This document shows positions 1-9,753 of a stretch of 64,000 nucleotides of DNA, piece by piece. Origin of the DNA: Podaxis mareebaensis (taxonomy: Eukaryota > Basidiomycota > Agaricomycetes > Agaricales > Agaricaceae); assembly GCA_018524725.1 (NCBI GenBank), contig JAEUWP010000029.1:62001-126000 (forward strand). Reading direction: 5' to 3'. Under the pieces are notes generated by a model. It searched no databases, was not told the DNA's origin, and saw only the letters and a list, made by a program, of their open reading frames with translations. A program made the translations under genes and the position numbers. Position 1 is the first letter of the stretch, and each line of letters starts with the position of its first letter.

Positions 1-2347
1 ACTCGCATTCGCTAGGGAACTGCGATCGGGACAGGATCATCTCAAAGAACAAGTGTGGGTCGGCACAAGGCGAAAAGTGTAAACTCTCGAGGCGAGGACA
101 CAAACACTCCTTCGTTGCATCCGTTCCATGGGTTAATTCCAGGAACAGGTTTCCTCCAAATTCCTGCGTGAAGCTGAGATCCACGATCGCGAGGTCCTCC
201 AAAGTCCGAGTCAGAAGCCTCAGAATCTTCAAGGCTCCTTCGTTTTCCAGTTGATGGCAGTCCAGAGAGAGTTTTGCGAGAGGGCACTGGGACCGCTTTA
301 GAAAATCCAACAAAATGTCGCAATCCGAGAACGACCGTGTGGCTTTGAATGTGAGGGATGTGAGATTGGGGAGGGTAAGCGCGTCAAGGAATGACTTGGC
401 ATGCATGAGTTGGAAATCGAGATCAAGGTCCAAAGAGGCAATCTCATGAAGTATCGGGCTAAACGCGGGGACAGGTGGGGGAGAAGGTGGAAGTGGTCGG
501 GAAGATGGCGGGAGTTGAGAAGGTGACAATGAAGGAGAGGATAGGTGGAGTCCATCCACGTCTCTGACTTTAAACCGCCCTTCCCGAAGATTTGGGGCGA
601 GGGAGAGGAAGTGGAAGAAGTCTTGCGGGCGGATTGGCTGGTTGAGGGTGGCGGTCCTTAGCGAGTCAAACGGACTCGGAAATAACCCGCCGATAATCCC
701 AGGGTCTAATGGGATATCCACGGCCTCAATCGAGGTAGGGAAGATGTATCGTGCGAAATGCGTCGTCATAGTCGTTCCAGTATTATTCCTCGGCAAAAAC
801 GCAAAATGCTTGAGGGAAGAAAGAGTGTTGTGCGCCGACCAAGCTTCGTCGCCTACCAGTGCCCCTTTGAAGACCAGGTTCTCGACTGCAGCAAGGTTTC
901 GGACGACGTTATTCACGACATCCACCGACAGAAAGCAGTCCAGTTCCACACTTTTCAACTGCGACCAGTGAACCGCGAGTTGATGAAGCTCCGCACTCGC
1001 CTCCCTCCCGCCGAGTTGAAGATGAAGATCACGCAGTTGGGGCATGGGATATTTCCGGAATAGAGAGGAAAGGCTGACTTCGGCTCCTATGGTCAGCGAA
1101 CGCAGATGCGATAGCGAGTCCGTAGTCCCTTCCGGGTACGAGATCGGTGAGGAGTGGTCTGAGACGGTTCTCAGGGCAAGATGCTCAATTGAACGTGCAT
1201 GGTCGAAGATGAAGACACAGTCATGCAAGGTCATAGGGAGATAGAGTGAGACAGACGTGAGTTGATCCCAAGGAAGAGCACGGAGGCTGCTCCAAGGAAG
1301 GCCAAGAAAACGGGGAAGTTGCAACTGGAAGGGTCGATCCATGGACCAATCAACAGTGCGAAGATACTTCAAGGCCGGTCCATCGGATGGCTTACGACGA
1401 ACTTCAACTTCAATCGGCGAGAAACTGCTCAACATCATCGCATCGGCCTTGAAAAGTTGACCCGGGAGCATCACCTTGACCGCGGCGGATTTTGGCACAA
1501 CGTTTTTTACGAGATGCTGAAGAAGATCCTTGCAAATCGTGTCTTCCTCTGGGGGTAGTCGCAGGGTTATGTGTTCAAAGGTGGTGATCTTCGCTGACAG
1601 CTCCCTCGTGACTTTTTTATACCACTCCAGAACGGACCTGTCACGTTTGGTTTTATCCAGCGACGGACTCAGGGATAACCAGAATTCGGGTGCATCGTCA
1701 ATCATGGATCTCCACTCCTTGCACACCTGACGGAGGGGAAATGGGCGCGGTGTGGATGATTGAACAAAGGTGTCATGGCGGGGAAATGCGTATTGGAATA
1801 TGATGAGGAGGACCTCCGGTGGTAGGCCATTAGACAGGCTGTCTGACGTTCGCTCTACTCTGCTCGTTATCTCCTCAACAGGGGAGTCAAAGAAGGAGGC
1901 ATCGTTAGGAAGCCCCAAAGAGTCTGTCCGAATGAGAGGGAGGGAAGGGCGACTGTGGAGAGGGGGAAGTCTCGGACCACCCACGGAAATGGGAACCGGA
2001 GGCGTTTCTCTAATGGGTTGCGACTGTTGAGCGCCTGGGTGATATAAGGTTGCTGAAAGAGTGGATGTGGAGGACATGGCGCGAGTCGCGCGCAACGACG
2101 ATCGTGTGGTGGCATCCTCGCCTTGCCGTTGAGCCTCACCGTAAGGCTCGACATGGTTGGTTCTCCTCCTCTTCATTAGATATATCAGAGGCAGGAGCAG
2201 GCAGAAGATGGAGACAATTAGACCAATGATGCTGTAGAGGTGTAGGGTACAACAGCCGTCGTGTGGGTTTGTGAGGGAGATAGCAAAGGAAACGAGAGGA
2301 CGGGGGATTAAGAGCCTTGATATGGATAGGAACGTCCAGGTCGACAT
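1..2347 (-). CDS. F-box/LRR-like protein, C-terminus cut by window edge
   Basis: One uninterrupted minus-strand frame runs from an ATG at 2347 (preceded directly by TAA) to position 1, about 782 codons, so the C-terminus lies outside the window. An F-box is clear near residues 172-220: LPPEVLLIIFQYAF, then PLRQVCKEWRSMIDDAPEFW. The rest is leucine-rich with repeating L-x-x-L spacing, as in the agaricomycete F-box family, whose members are thought to act as substrate adaptors of SCF ubiquitin ligases. Upstream of the F-box the same frame encodes a strongly hydrophobic stretch (about residues 36-57) followed by KRRR, which looks like a single membrane segment. The true start may instead be the internal ATG at 2074, giving a soluble protein. 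An upstream minus frame (2545-2790) ends in a GTGAGT donor, but I could not splice it in phase. F-box assignment is confident; the start is not. Confidence 0.8.
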   Translation of the reverse strand, partial: MSTWTFLSISRLLIPRPLVSFAISLTNPHDGCCTLHLYSIIGLIVSIFCLLLPLIYLMKRRRTNHVEPYGEAQRQGEDATTRSSLRATRAMSSTSTLSATLYHPGAQQSQPIRETPPVPISVGGPRLPPLHSRPSLPLIRTDSLGLPNDASFFDSPVEEITSRVERTSDSLSNGLPPEVLLIIFQYAFPRHDTFVQSSTPRPFPLRQVCKEWRSMIDDAPEFWLSLSPSLDKTKRDRSVLEWYKKVTRELSAKITTFEHITLRLPPEEDTICKDLLQHLVKNVVPKSAAVKVMLPGQLFKADAMMLSSFSPIEVEVRRKPSDGPALKYLRTVDWSMDRPFQLQLPRFLGLPWSSLRALPWDQLTSVSLYLPMTLHDCVFIFDHARSIEHLALRTVSDHSSPISYPEGTTDSLSHLRSLTIGAEVSLSSLFRKYPMPQLRDLHLQLGGREASAELHQLAVHWSQLKSVELDCFLSVDVVNNVVRNLAAVENLVFKGALVGDEAWSAHNTLSSLKHFAFLPRNNTGTTMTTHFARYIFPTSIEAVDIPLDPGIIGGLFPSPFDSLRTATLNQPIRPQDFFHFLSLAPNLREGRFKVRDVDGLHLSSPSLSPSQLPPSSRPLPPSPPPVPAFSPILHEIASLDLDLDFQLMHAKSFLDALTLPNLTSLTFKATRSFSDCDILLDFLKRSQCPLAKLSLDCHQLENEGALKILRLLTRTLEDLAIVDLSFTQEFGGNLFLELTHGTDATKECLCPRLESLHFSPCADPHLFFEMILSRSQFPSECE

Positions 2348-4460
2348 TTAAGCAATCGCGGGTGGCGGGAGTAGTGGAGGGTACGTCGACCAGTTAGTGG
2401 AAGTATAAATAACAATAAGGGTGCGGGGTAGTGGTTACAATTAATGTGTCGGGTCGGAATGCTGTGCTGCGGCAATGTGTGGACTAACAAAGAGAGAATA
2501 AGGTATCTGCGTTTTCCACGCCTAGTATGCCTCGTACTCACTGTTGGGCCGCCCGGTTCCTGAATGTCAGTAGGCAGCAACCCTCTAACCGAATCCAAGC
2601 GAATGGACAACAGGCGCGTGTCGAATTCCAGCTCCGTTGCGACTGGGATCAACTTGAAGAGAAGGGAATAGACAGAAGAAGAATTGACCGCACTGCGACC
2701 TAGGTTCACCGAATTCCACGGTGGTCTGAGAGATTTTGTGAGGAACGGCGGATGAACATCCCCGCAATTAATCACCAGGAGAACCCACATCTAGACATGC
2801 GAACCTGTTGGAGCTTCTCAGCGCTTGCGCGTTTCCTATTTCCGCTCCCCGGCTGGGCTAATTGATCAGCATGATGGTTTGTTTGTTTCAGACGGGCTCC
2901 GAGAGCCACAAGCGTCGTTGGCCGCAAGGTAACTGCCTCGCGTTTTTCGTTGCCAGAGCTAATCGTAGAAGGGAGAATGGGGTTGGCGACCATCATAGAA
3001 ACCCTGTTACATGTTCACGTCACCTCTGATTGTCCCTATTTTTTCTCGCAAGGTGTAGTACACATCAGGTTCGTAAACACACCCTCAGGGCAGAGAACGC
3101 GACTTGCAGACAAGTACTTTGTACTTAGGCCTGTGCGATTGTCAAACTTGCCATCGTACCCTCACGACCGCAATAAAGCCTGTGTAAATCTCGTGCCATC
3201 TCTTGATACACACCAGCTTCCTATGATATAGACTCGAACGAGCAAAGATTTATGTGTTGATGGATCCTCGCAAGCAACCGAGAGCATTTGTGCTATTAGT
3301 GTCCGTCCTTCCGATGGCCTAGGGCGATCATAGGCAGGAAACAGAAGACTCATGCGTTCATGCTGACGAAACCTGCCAATGCTTGTCATTGGCTTCATGG
3401 CATTTCCCGTATGTATGACAGACGGCATACGAAATTAGACAAGAGCCCGACCACAAACGGACTGTATAGAACCTCGCAGGGGTCTATTCCATCCGCCCTT
3501 CGACCGTCAGTCAAGGTTAGAATCCCGAGCACGAACCGGGAGTCAGTTAATTAAAACGACGCCCATAAGCTCAGTTGGCCAACCATTGTTGGACATTGCT
3601 TGCACTACTGTCCGTGTGGATGCGGTATGAAAATATAGCGAAACATTCGGGAATCGTTTCATGAAATGATCAGAGTTTTTTTAAATGTCGGTCAATGCTT
3701 TAATCAAGTCAAGGCAAACTGCGATCCATCAATGACATATCAGAAAGATGGCTGAGACAATTGATCAAAAGTGTTGACCACCAATTTTAGGAAGAATGCT
3801 CAGAGACAAAGCACCACAAGCAAGACCGAAAAAACAATATTTATATGTGAAATACTACTTGTATATTGAAAGTGGGCAGTAAATATGGATCTAGATACAT
3901 AGCACGGGGCTGTGCAAAGATTCGGGACCGGAAGGCAAGGCATGCCAGAAGAACGATATACAGATGATGCTAGCTATTACGAGAGGTTCCAAAGCAACGT
4001 ACGATAGAGGACGGACAAGAAGCGTAATCAGAGACGTAACCAAGGGAATGAAGGACGAATGAATGATCGACAACAGTACAGGATAAATGAACGTGGATAC
4101 AAAGGAGAGGACAAGGATAGGCGGCAAATGGTGTACGTCGTGAAGATTTCAAAAGTTGAATGTAACCGAAAAGCGATGTATGTAGGTCGAATGTCCGAGA
4201 GTCCGAGTCCGAGCCGGAGCCCATTCCGAGGCCTTTTCATCAGGTAATCCTCTTTTTCGTGTTCTGAAGTGAATCTCGGGTGAAGCCAAGGCGGAACGCT
4301 ACCGCATAAGCGGAGACAAAAATAAATATGATGGTGAAATTGTAAAACGCCACGTCCCATCAGCGAAGCCAGGTTATTACCCTTTATCGAAACCAAGGAA
4401 ACCAACAACACGAACTCGCGCTGGGACGAGGAACAATATCAAGGTTGGTGGTACGTACAA
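2348..4460. other. Intergenic region, no gene recognised
   Basis: This separates the 5' end of the left F-box gene from the 3' end of the glycosyltransferase. It holds only short overlapping frames. The best is a minus frame at 2308-2790 that begins with a hydrophobic MWVLLVIN and reaches a good GTGAGT donor near 2541. It could be an untranslated or alternative first exon of the F-box gene, but no in-phase acceptor was found. Nothing else can be supported. Confidence 0.5.
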
Positions 4461-7400
4461 TTAGTACGAGAAGATCATCAACCAAGGGTTGAGGACAATC
4501 TAGAAGTAGATCAATTAGCAAAGTTCGTAATCAACGGGCACAAAAACCCATCGTCACCACAAAACAACGCTCGGGGGAACAACGCCGCTGTGTGTAATGC
4601 GTACATGTGGTTCCGAGCGCGCAGGGTGATGGCGAACAGTGGAGATAGAACAAAACAATAACGTACAGGCAAGAGAATATGGCAACCCACAACGAGCGAG
4701 AGAGGGATGATTAAAGCCCACTGGTATCCAGGGATCTGCCACTCAAACGGCACAGCGTCTGTGGTAAAAACGACCATCATCGCAATGCAAAGGAAGCAGA
4801 TGATGAACGAAAGCTTGAAACGTTGCCAAATCCTTGGTACTATTTACCCAGCCAATCATTTCAGTACACCCTGCTTTACAAAAAGGGAAAATCCATCACA
4901 GACCTTCGATCCAGAATGTCGAACGTTCGACCTCCTTGCCGGTAGATCCCCACGTCCTAAGGATCATTTATATCAATCACCGCAATATAAACGTGATGGG
5001 AGATGTCGAAGGTGCACGGGTGTGTACCAAATACGAATAGGAACTTACATGTCATAGGAAAACATGTGTGCGAGCAAAGCAGTCGATAGGTGGATACTTA
5101 ATCCGCCAAAGAAGAACAAGCTGCCACGAGAATAAGAAGAGTCAGCAAGATGCCACCAAATTGTTGCCGAAAACAAAAATAGCAGACAAAGAAATTCCGA
5201 ATGCAAGTAACGGAGAATTGGAAGGGTGTAGATGAGAAAAGCGGTAAACCCATACTCACAAGAACGGAATCCACCTCAAGTTCTCGATTAGTGCCCCGAA
5301 GAAATTCCTTTGGCCTAGACGGTACTCCAACAGCGTATACCCAACATTGCCAATACCGGGGAAAACAACTGTGCATGCCAACAAAATTTCGAAACTGTGC
5401 AAATAGAAGCGATCAACCTGAATTCCGAGGCCGAGGATTAGGTAGTTGATGATCGATCCGACAGTCGCGGCGGCAATTCCATCTATATTTACAGGTAACA
5501 TCCATTCGTGAAGACATGCGGAGATTGGGTTATGGTGAGCAAGAAATATGTCGTGATGGTTGTAGCGTAACATAGATAAGGCGGCGATGAAGTGTCGGTA
5601 TGGTACGCAGAAGGGGAAAGCAAAGAAAAGAAAGGTCAGCGGGAGTTATTGAATTATTAATACACATCACCGCTAGGTGTGCGAACGCGTTTAGGGGTAA
5701 GTGTGAAAATACTCACAGTAAGAGAACATGTCTACGCGGCACAAGGAACAAGGGGCAACCGATTAGACTCCACATTCACAGCGTCAAGGGGAGGTGGGAC
5801 CTACAGGACATCATACCGATCTTGTAGTGCACCGGTGCCTTAGACCAAACGAAGCCTCGAAGTTCCTCACTGATAGGTCCTTTGCGCCACCACCTGATGA
5901 GTGGGTTGAAAATAATCTCGTTGCAACCTGTCATTGCAGACATATGTCGTTAGTCCAACTTCCAACTCTAATCAATCAGGCACTGACCATATGCATACTT
6001 TTGCCACCGGGCTAACTCATCAACAACAGTGAGCGACACACCCTCCTTAAAGCCACCCTCGGAGTAAGTGGCCCAGCGAAGCGTATAACCCTTAAGCAGG
6101 AGACGGAGAGCCATGTTGAAGTCCTCGGAGACGTTAGCTTCGGACCATTGTTTGAGAACGCCGTTCTCAATGAAGGAGGCATCTTGGACAGCGGACCAGC
6201 GGAGGAAGGCGTTGTGGCCGACGAAAGGAGCTACTTCTCCGTTGGCGCATCCGAGGGAGATACACTTGTTGATGCGTCTCGTGAAATGGGTGATACCATT
6301 TTCGAAGTAATGATGTGCAACCTGCATGACATCTGTAAAGCACATATCAATAGGGGAACCGCAATAACGAAACTGGCGGTGCATACCGGACTCGTGTTGG
6401 ATGATGGCGACGTCGGGAGATTCACCCATTTCTCGTGCAGCATCTCTGAAGCAATCCTGAATTACATGACATTAGCAGACAGGACAACAGACAAGCATAC
6501 AATCTTACCTCAGGCACAATCGTATCCGAGTCGACGATGAGAATGATCTCTCCCATCCTCAAACTCTTGCCGTTAGCACCCCAAGGCATAAACTTTCTCC
6601 CAGACTCTTCAAAGACTTCCTCCATGGCCATCTTAAGCGCACGGTCTTCCAAACACTCATCCGGCGTATCCTCGGCACCCTCCTGCAACAACTGCACCAA
6701 GAACTTCTCCAGCTTCAAGGAAATGTTCAACCCATAGTTCATGTTACTGGCTTTTTTGAACTTCCCAGCACGCTTGAATCCATCGGGTTTCGACGAGTGC
6801 CCCGGGCGAGCAGTCCACCCGATGTTGTGGTTGGCGTAGAAGGCTTTCCGTTCGAGTTGGTCGGCTTCTGGGAGGACTTGCATGCCGTCGTCGCAAATGA
6901 AGATCGCCGAAGTTCCACCTGATAGAAGTTGACGAGAGCCAATCATTAATTCATCATCGGTAGTTGGCATAACCCGTCGTTGTACGAACCTTGACGTGCG
7001 TACGTCTGCATAGCTTTCTTGATAGAGAACACCGAGGGGGCACTAAAGATGAGTTCATTGTATCAGCGCCAGAGGTCGATCGAAGCCTCCAGCCGAGGGG
7101 AGAGGAGGTGGAGCTAAGTCGTCGAAGATAAGATGCTTACATGGTCAATTCCAGACTTTCCTTGTAGACCGGCATCTGAATGGTGATATGAGGGAGATTG
7201 TTGTCAATTTCCGGGTTTGGTTCTGGTTTTACGGCGGAGTAGTACATGGAATTCTCATGGTACTGCGCCACGGGCCCAAAACTACGCGAATCTTATTAAA
7301 CATTCGAGGATGAGAAGGACAGATAAACTTACATGAGTGACAGATTTCCGACAAGTTGAAGACAGAAGAACTATACGGGGGAGTTCCCGACAATTAGGAG

Positions 7401-8558
7401 TCAGTAGAAACATGAGAAATGAAACTTACGACGGATATGCAAAAAATGATAGGAAGAGTGCACAAGAGGCCGAATCTAGCATAGTCGCCATCCAAAGCAA
7501 ACTCCTCTAGCAGAATCCCAGCACCGGCAGACATGAAGTCTAAAGTGCAGAGTTCGATCAGGAATCCACTACACGCCAAGGGAGAGAAGAATAGCGAGGC
7601 AAAAATAAAACCTACAGGCAGATAACGCCGCACCGCATCCAGCGTAAAACGGCCCAAGTAGCACGAGCTTGCGTTCGGTGCGCTTCTTCTCCGGATCGTT
7701 AGTCTTGGGCACCGCACCCTTATCCTTGGGGTTCAGGCGCCAGCTCCACCACTTGCGTTGGGGTGGTGGTTGAGGGGCTTCTGGTTGGGCCTGCTCCTTG
7801 GATACTTCCATTGTCTCTGGTGCCTTCTCATTGAGATTAGCCTCGGAGTTAGCGACTGACGGGTTGATGCTGGGGGAGATCGAAGACGTGGCTTTCCGGG
7901 CGATAGTGCGCGTTCGCCAAATGTGCTTGATGAGCTTTTCCTCGAAATCTTTACATAGGGGTATCATAGTCTCCAGTGCGTACGACCAGAGGACGAGTGA
8001 TCGTTCATCGCGCTAGAAGACGTCGATAAGGAAACTCCCTGAAGGGTATGAAAACATACTTACGATAAAGGCGCCGCACTGGTCCTTCTCAGCTTGGGGA
8101 AGTTCATCGATGGTTTCTATGACCTGGATTCGCGTGTCGCGGTCAATGTAGATGCAGTCGTCAGTTGGGCCGCTAACAACGAATCAGTAATCAATGAACA
8201 GGACGCATTAGGAAATACAATTCACATTTTGCGAATGGCAGCAGTGACAGCAGCGCTTCTCAACTTGACGGCGACGACTGGGTTGAGTCGTCGAACGGCA
8301 GCCTCAAAAGGGATTAGGGCTGGGTTCTCGTATGGAAAGACTCTAAAGTAGCCGTCTTCAACGCGGAGACAGACACCAGTGGAAATGATGTCCTCGGTCG
8401 GCATAAACCAGTTATCTTGCTGCGTGGTCTCATCTGAAAGTGGTCAGGGGATGCTCTCGGGACTTCCATGTCAACTTACAGATTTTATGCAACCACGCAT
8501 CAAAAAGGTCATAGTCACTGTTGTGGATGGTGACTGCAGGGGTGGACATGGTGGACAT
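4461..8558 (-). CDS. Membrane family 2 glycosyltransferase (chitin-synthase-like), 17 exons
   Basis: Splicing gives 909 codons with every phase closing. Exons (minus): 8558-8480, 8433-8226, 8172-8064, 8012-7627, 7568-7430, 7370-7333, 7281-7141, 7042-6990, 6918-6509, 6456-5988, 5927-5805, 5731-5717, 5482-5260, 5120-5049, 4956-4904, 4839-4667, 4499-4461. The cytosolic GT-A core starts at IQMPVYKES and carries FICDDGMQ, the metal-binding DSD (residues 514-516), the SED acid (632-633) and ELARW (668-672) where processive enzymes have QxxRW. Membrane segments flank the core, two before it and about four after, and the protein ends NPWLMIFSY. The layout matches the fungal Glyco_trans_2_3 group, distant from true chitin synthases, which probably makes or exports a cell-surface polysaccharide; the product is unknown. 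The exon 4 donor (GTTATC) is weak and the exon 12/13 intron is long (234 nt), but both restore family-like sequence. ATG 8558 follows an in-frame TGA. Confidence 0.88.
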
Positions 8559-8926
8559 GGTGTGGGCACCAGTAGCAGGGTTAGGGACAGAGGAAACTCA
8601 AGCCCGTGGGCTGTGAGGGTTAGGAATTAGAAAGGAACGGGTAAGTATAACGACTAGGAACTGCGGCAGCAGGGGGAATTCGGGGCTCATAAGGGTTTAT
8701 AACCATGGTTCTCAGCATCAGACATCGACGTTGGACGTACAGATGGATTGAACGGGATGAGTCACACATCACGGGCTGTGTGACGCCTCGAGTTCTGTGA
8801 AAAAGCATATCGCAGAATCGCAGATCCAGCCGAACAGCTTCTGGCCCGGCTGCCGTCCTACAGACGCCTCGTTCCTGGTTTTCCAACACACTGTCCACGC
8901 CAGGGCGACTTCATCACAATTGATTT
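8559..8926. other. Intergenic leader of the glycosyltransferase gene
   Basis: This is the left part of the region between the divergent glycosyltransferase and KRE6-like genes. No gene is recognised here. It presumably holds the promoter and leader of the minus-strand glycosyltransferase. Confidence 0.5.
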
Positions 8927-9363
8927 ATGCCTTTTAGCTCCATTTCATTGGTCATCGAGACTACAATGGCCCTGCCGTTCCCTCGAGCGCCCCGGCAGTC
9001 TGTATTCTTGTTGTTTATGGGCTTATCGAACACAAGGCTCCTGTACTTCTCTTATGAATTCTCCCCTCTGTCCTTCCGGGGAATATTTGGTGAAATCTAT
9101 CAGAACATCTCCTCCGCATGTACTCTGATCGACAATGCAACCTGGGCCCAGACCGTCATTACACCGAAAACTTGCTCGGGATTGGATGGCAGTGGTGTAC
9201 TTCCGTCTGCTCAGCCTTCCGTGATTGAGTTCAGGGACTTTGACGTATCATTCCCTCGAATCGGTCTCCGCAAAAGGTGGGATGGGGAAATTATTTTTTT
9301 CCCTGATTCCTTCAGCTAATCTCATATTACAGGCAATTTAGAGAACCCCCGAGTCTTAATTGA
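8927..9363 (+). CDS. Small hypothetical protein, two exons (tentative)
   Basis: A frame from the ATG at 8927 reaches a splice donor at 9277 (GTGGGA). A well-formed 56-nt intron follows, with a CTAAT branch-like site and the acceptor ATTACAG ending at 9332. A short second exon (9333-9363) closes in phase with TGA, giving 126 residues. The N-terminal 45 residues are fairly hydrophobic. I recognise no family. It lies between the divergent glycosyltransferase and KRE6-like genes, so it could also be leader RNA or chance. The intron quality is the main support. Confidence 0.3.
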
Positions 9364-9681
9364 GCCTCAATAACATCCTATCCGATCGAACTTGGCATCT
9401 TCACGTAAATGGCATCTAGGCACCTGGAAGCCGCGCACGCAGGTGTGCGCATAATCTCCCCACTCCTGCCACTTCTGAACATCAAGATGTCAATGCCAGT
9501 TTTCTCAATTCTGTTCACGTCTCATCTGCCTGCCGCCGTTCTTCCCCTTACCACACGGACTGCATCATTCTCCTGTCCGTGACAGGGAGAACGCACACAA
9601 CTCTAGCCTCACGGTCCCAAAACATCCCGCCCATCTGTCCTTTCCTGTTTACCTAGCATACATCAAATCTCGTGCCTTGCC

Positions 9682-9687
9682 TATAAA
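9682..9687 (+). promoter_or_regulatory. TATA-like box of the KRE6-like gene
   Basis: TATAAA lies 67 bases upstream of the KRE6-like ATG at 9754, inside a C/T-rich stretch. The spacing suits a short fungal leader. The motif and position are seen; its use is inferred. Confidence 0.45.
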
Positions 9688-9753
9688 GCACTGGGCCCAG
9701 CTACTCACGCCCATCCTTTTGGATCCGCGACCCGTCCTCCGCTCCTTTGCACG

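Noticed and set aside
2545..2790. Separate secreted-protein gene upstream of the left F-box gene
   Set aside because: Only one frame of about 80 codons with a signal-like start; no in-phase second exon and no recognisable family.
3515..3580. tRNA-like boxes: a T-arm-like GGTTAGAATCCCGAGC (3515-3530) and a D-arm-like ATAAGCTCAGTTGG (3565-3578)
   Set aside because: They occur in the wrong order (B-box before A-box), with no acceptor stem or anticodon arm. At best a rearranged relic; not supported as a tRNA.
7569..7717. GTAGGT donor near 7613 for exon 4 of the glycosyltransferase
   Set aside because: It has a better consensus but leads to an immediate stop; GTTATC at 7626 gives the family sequence in phase.
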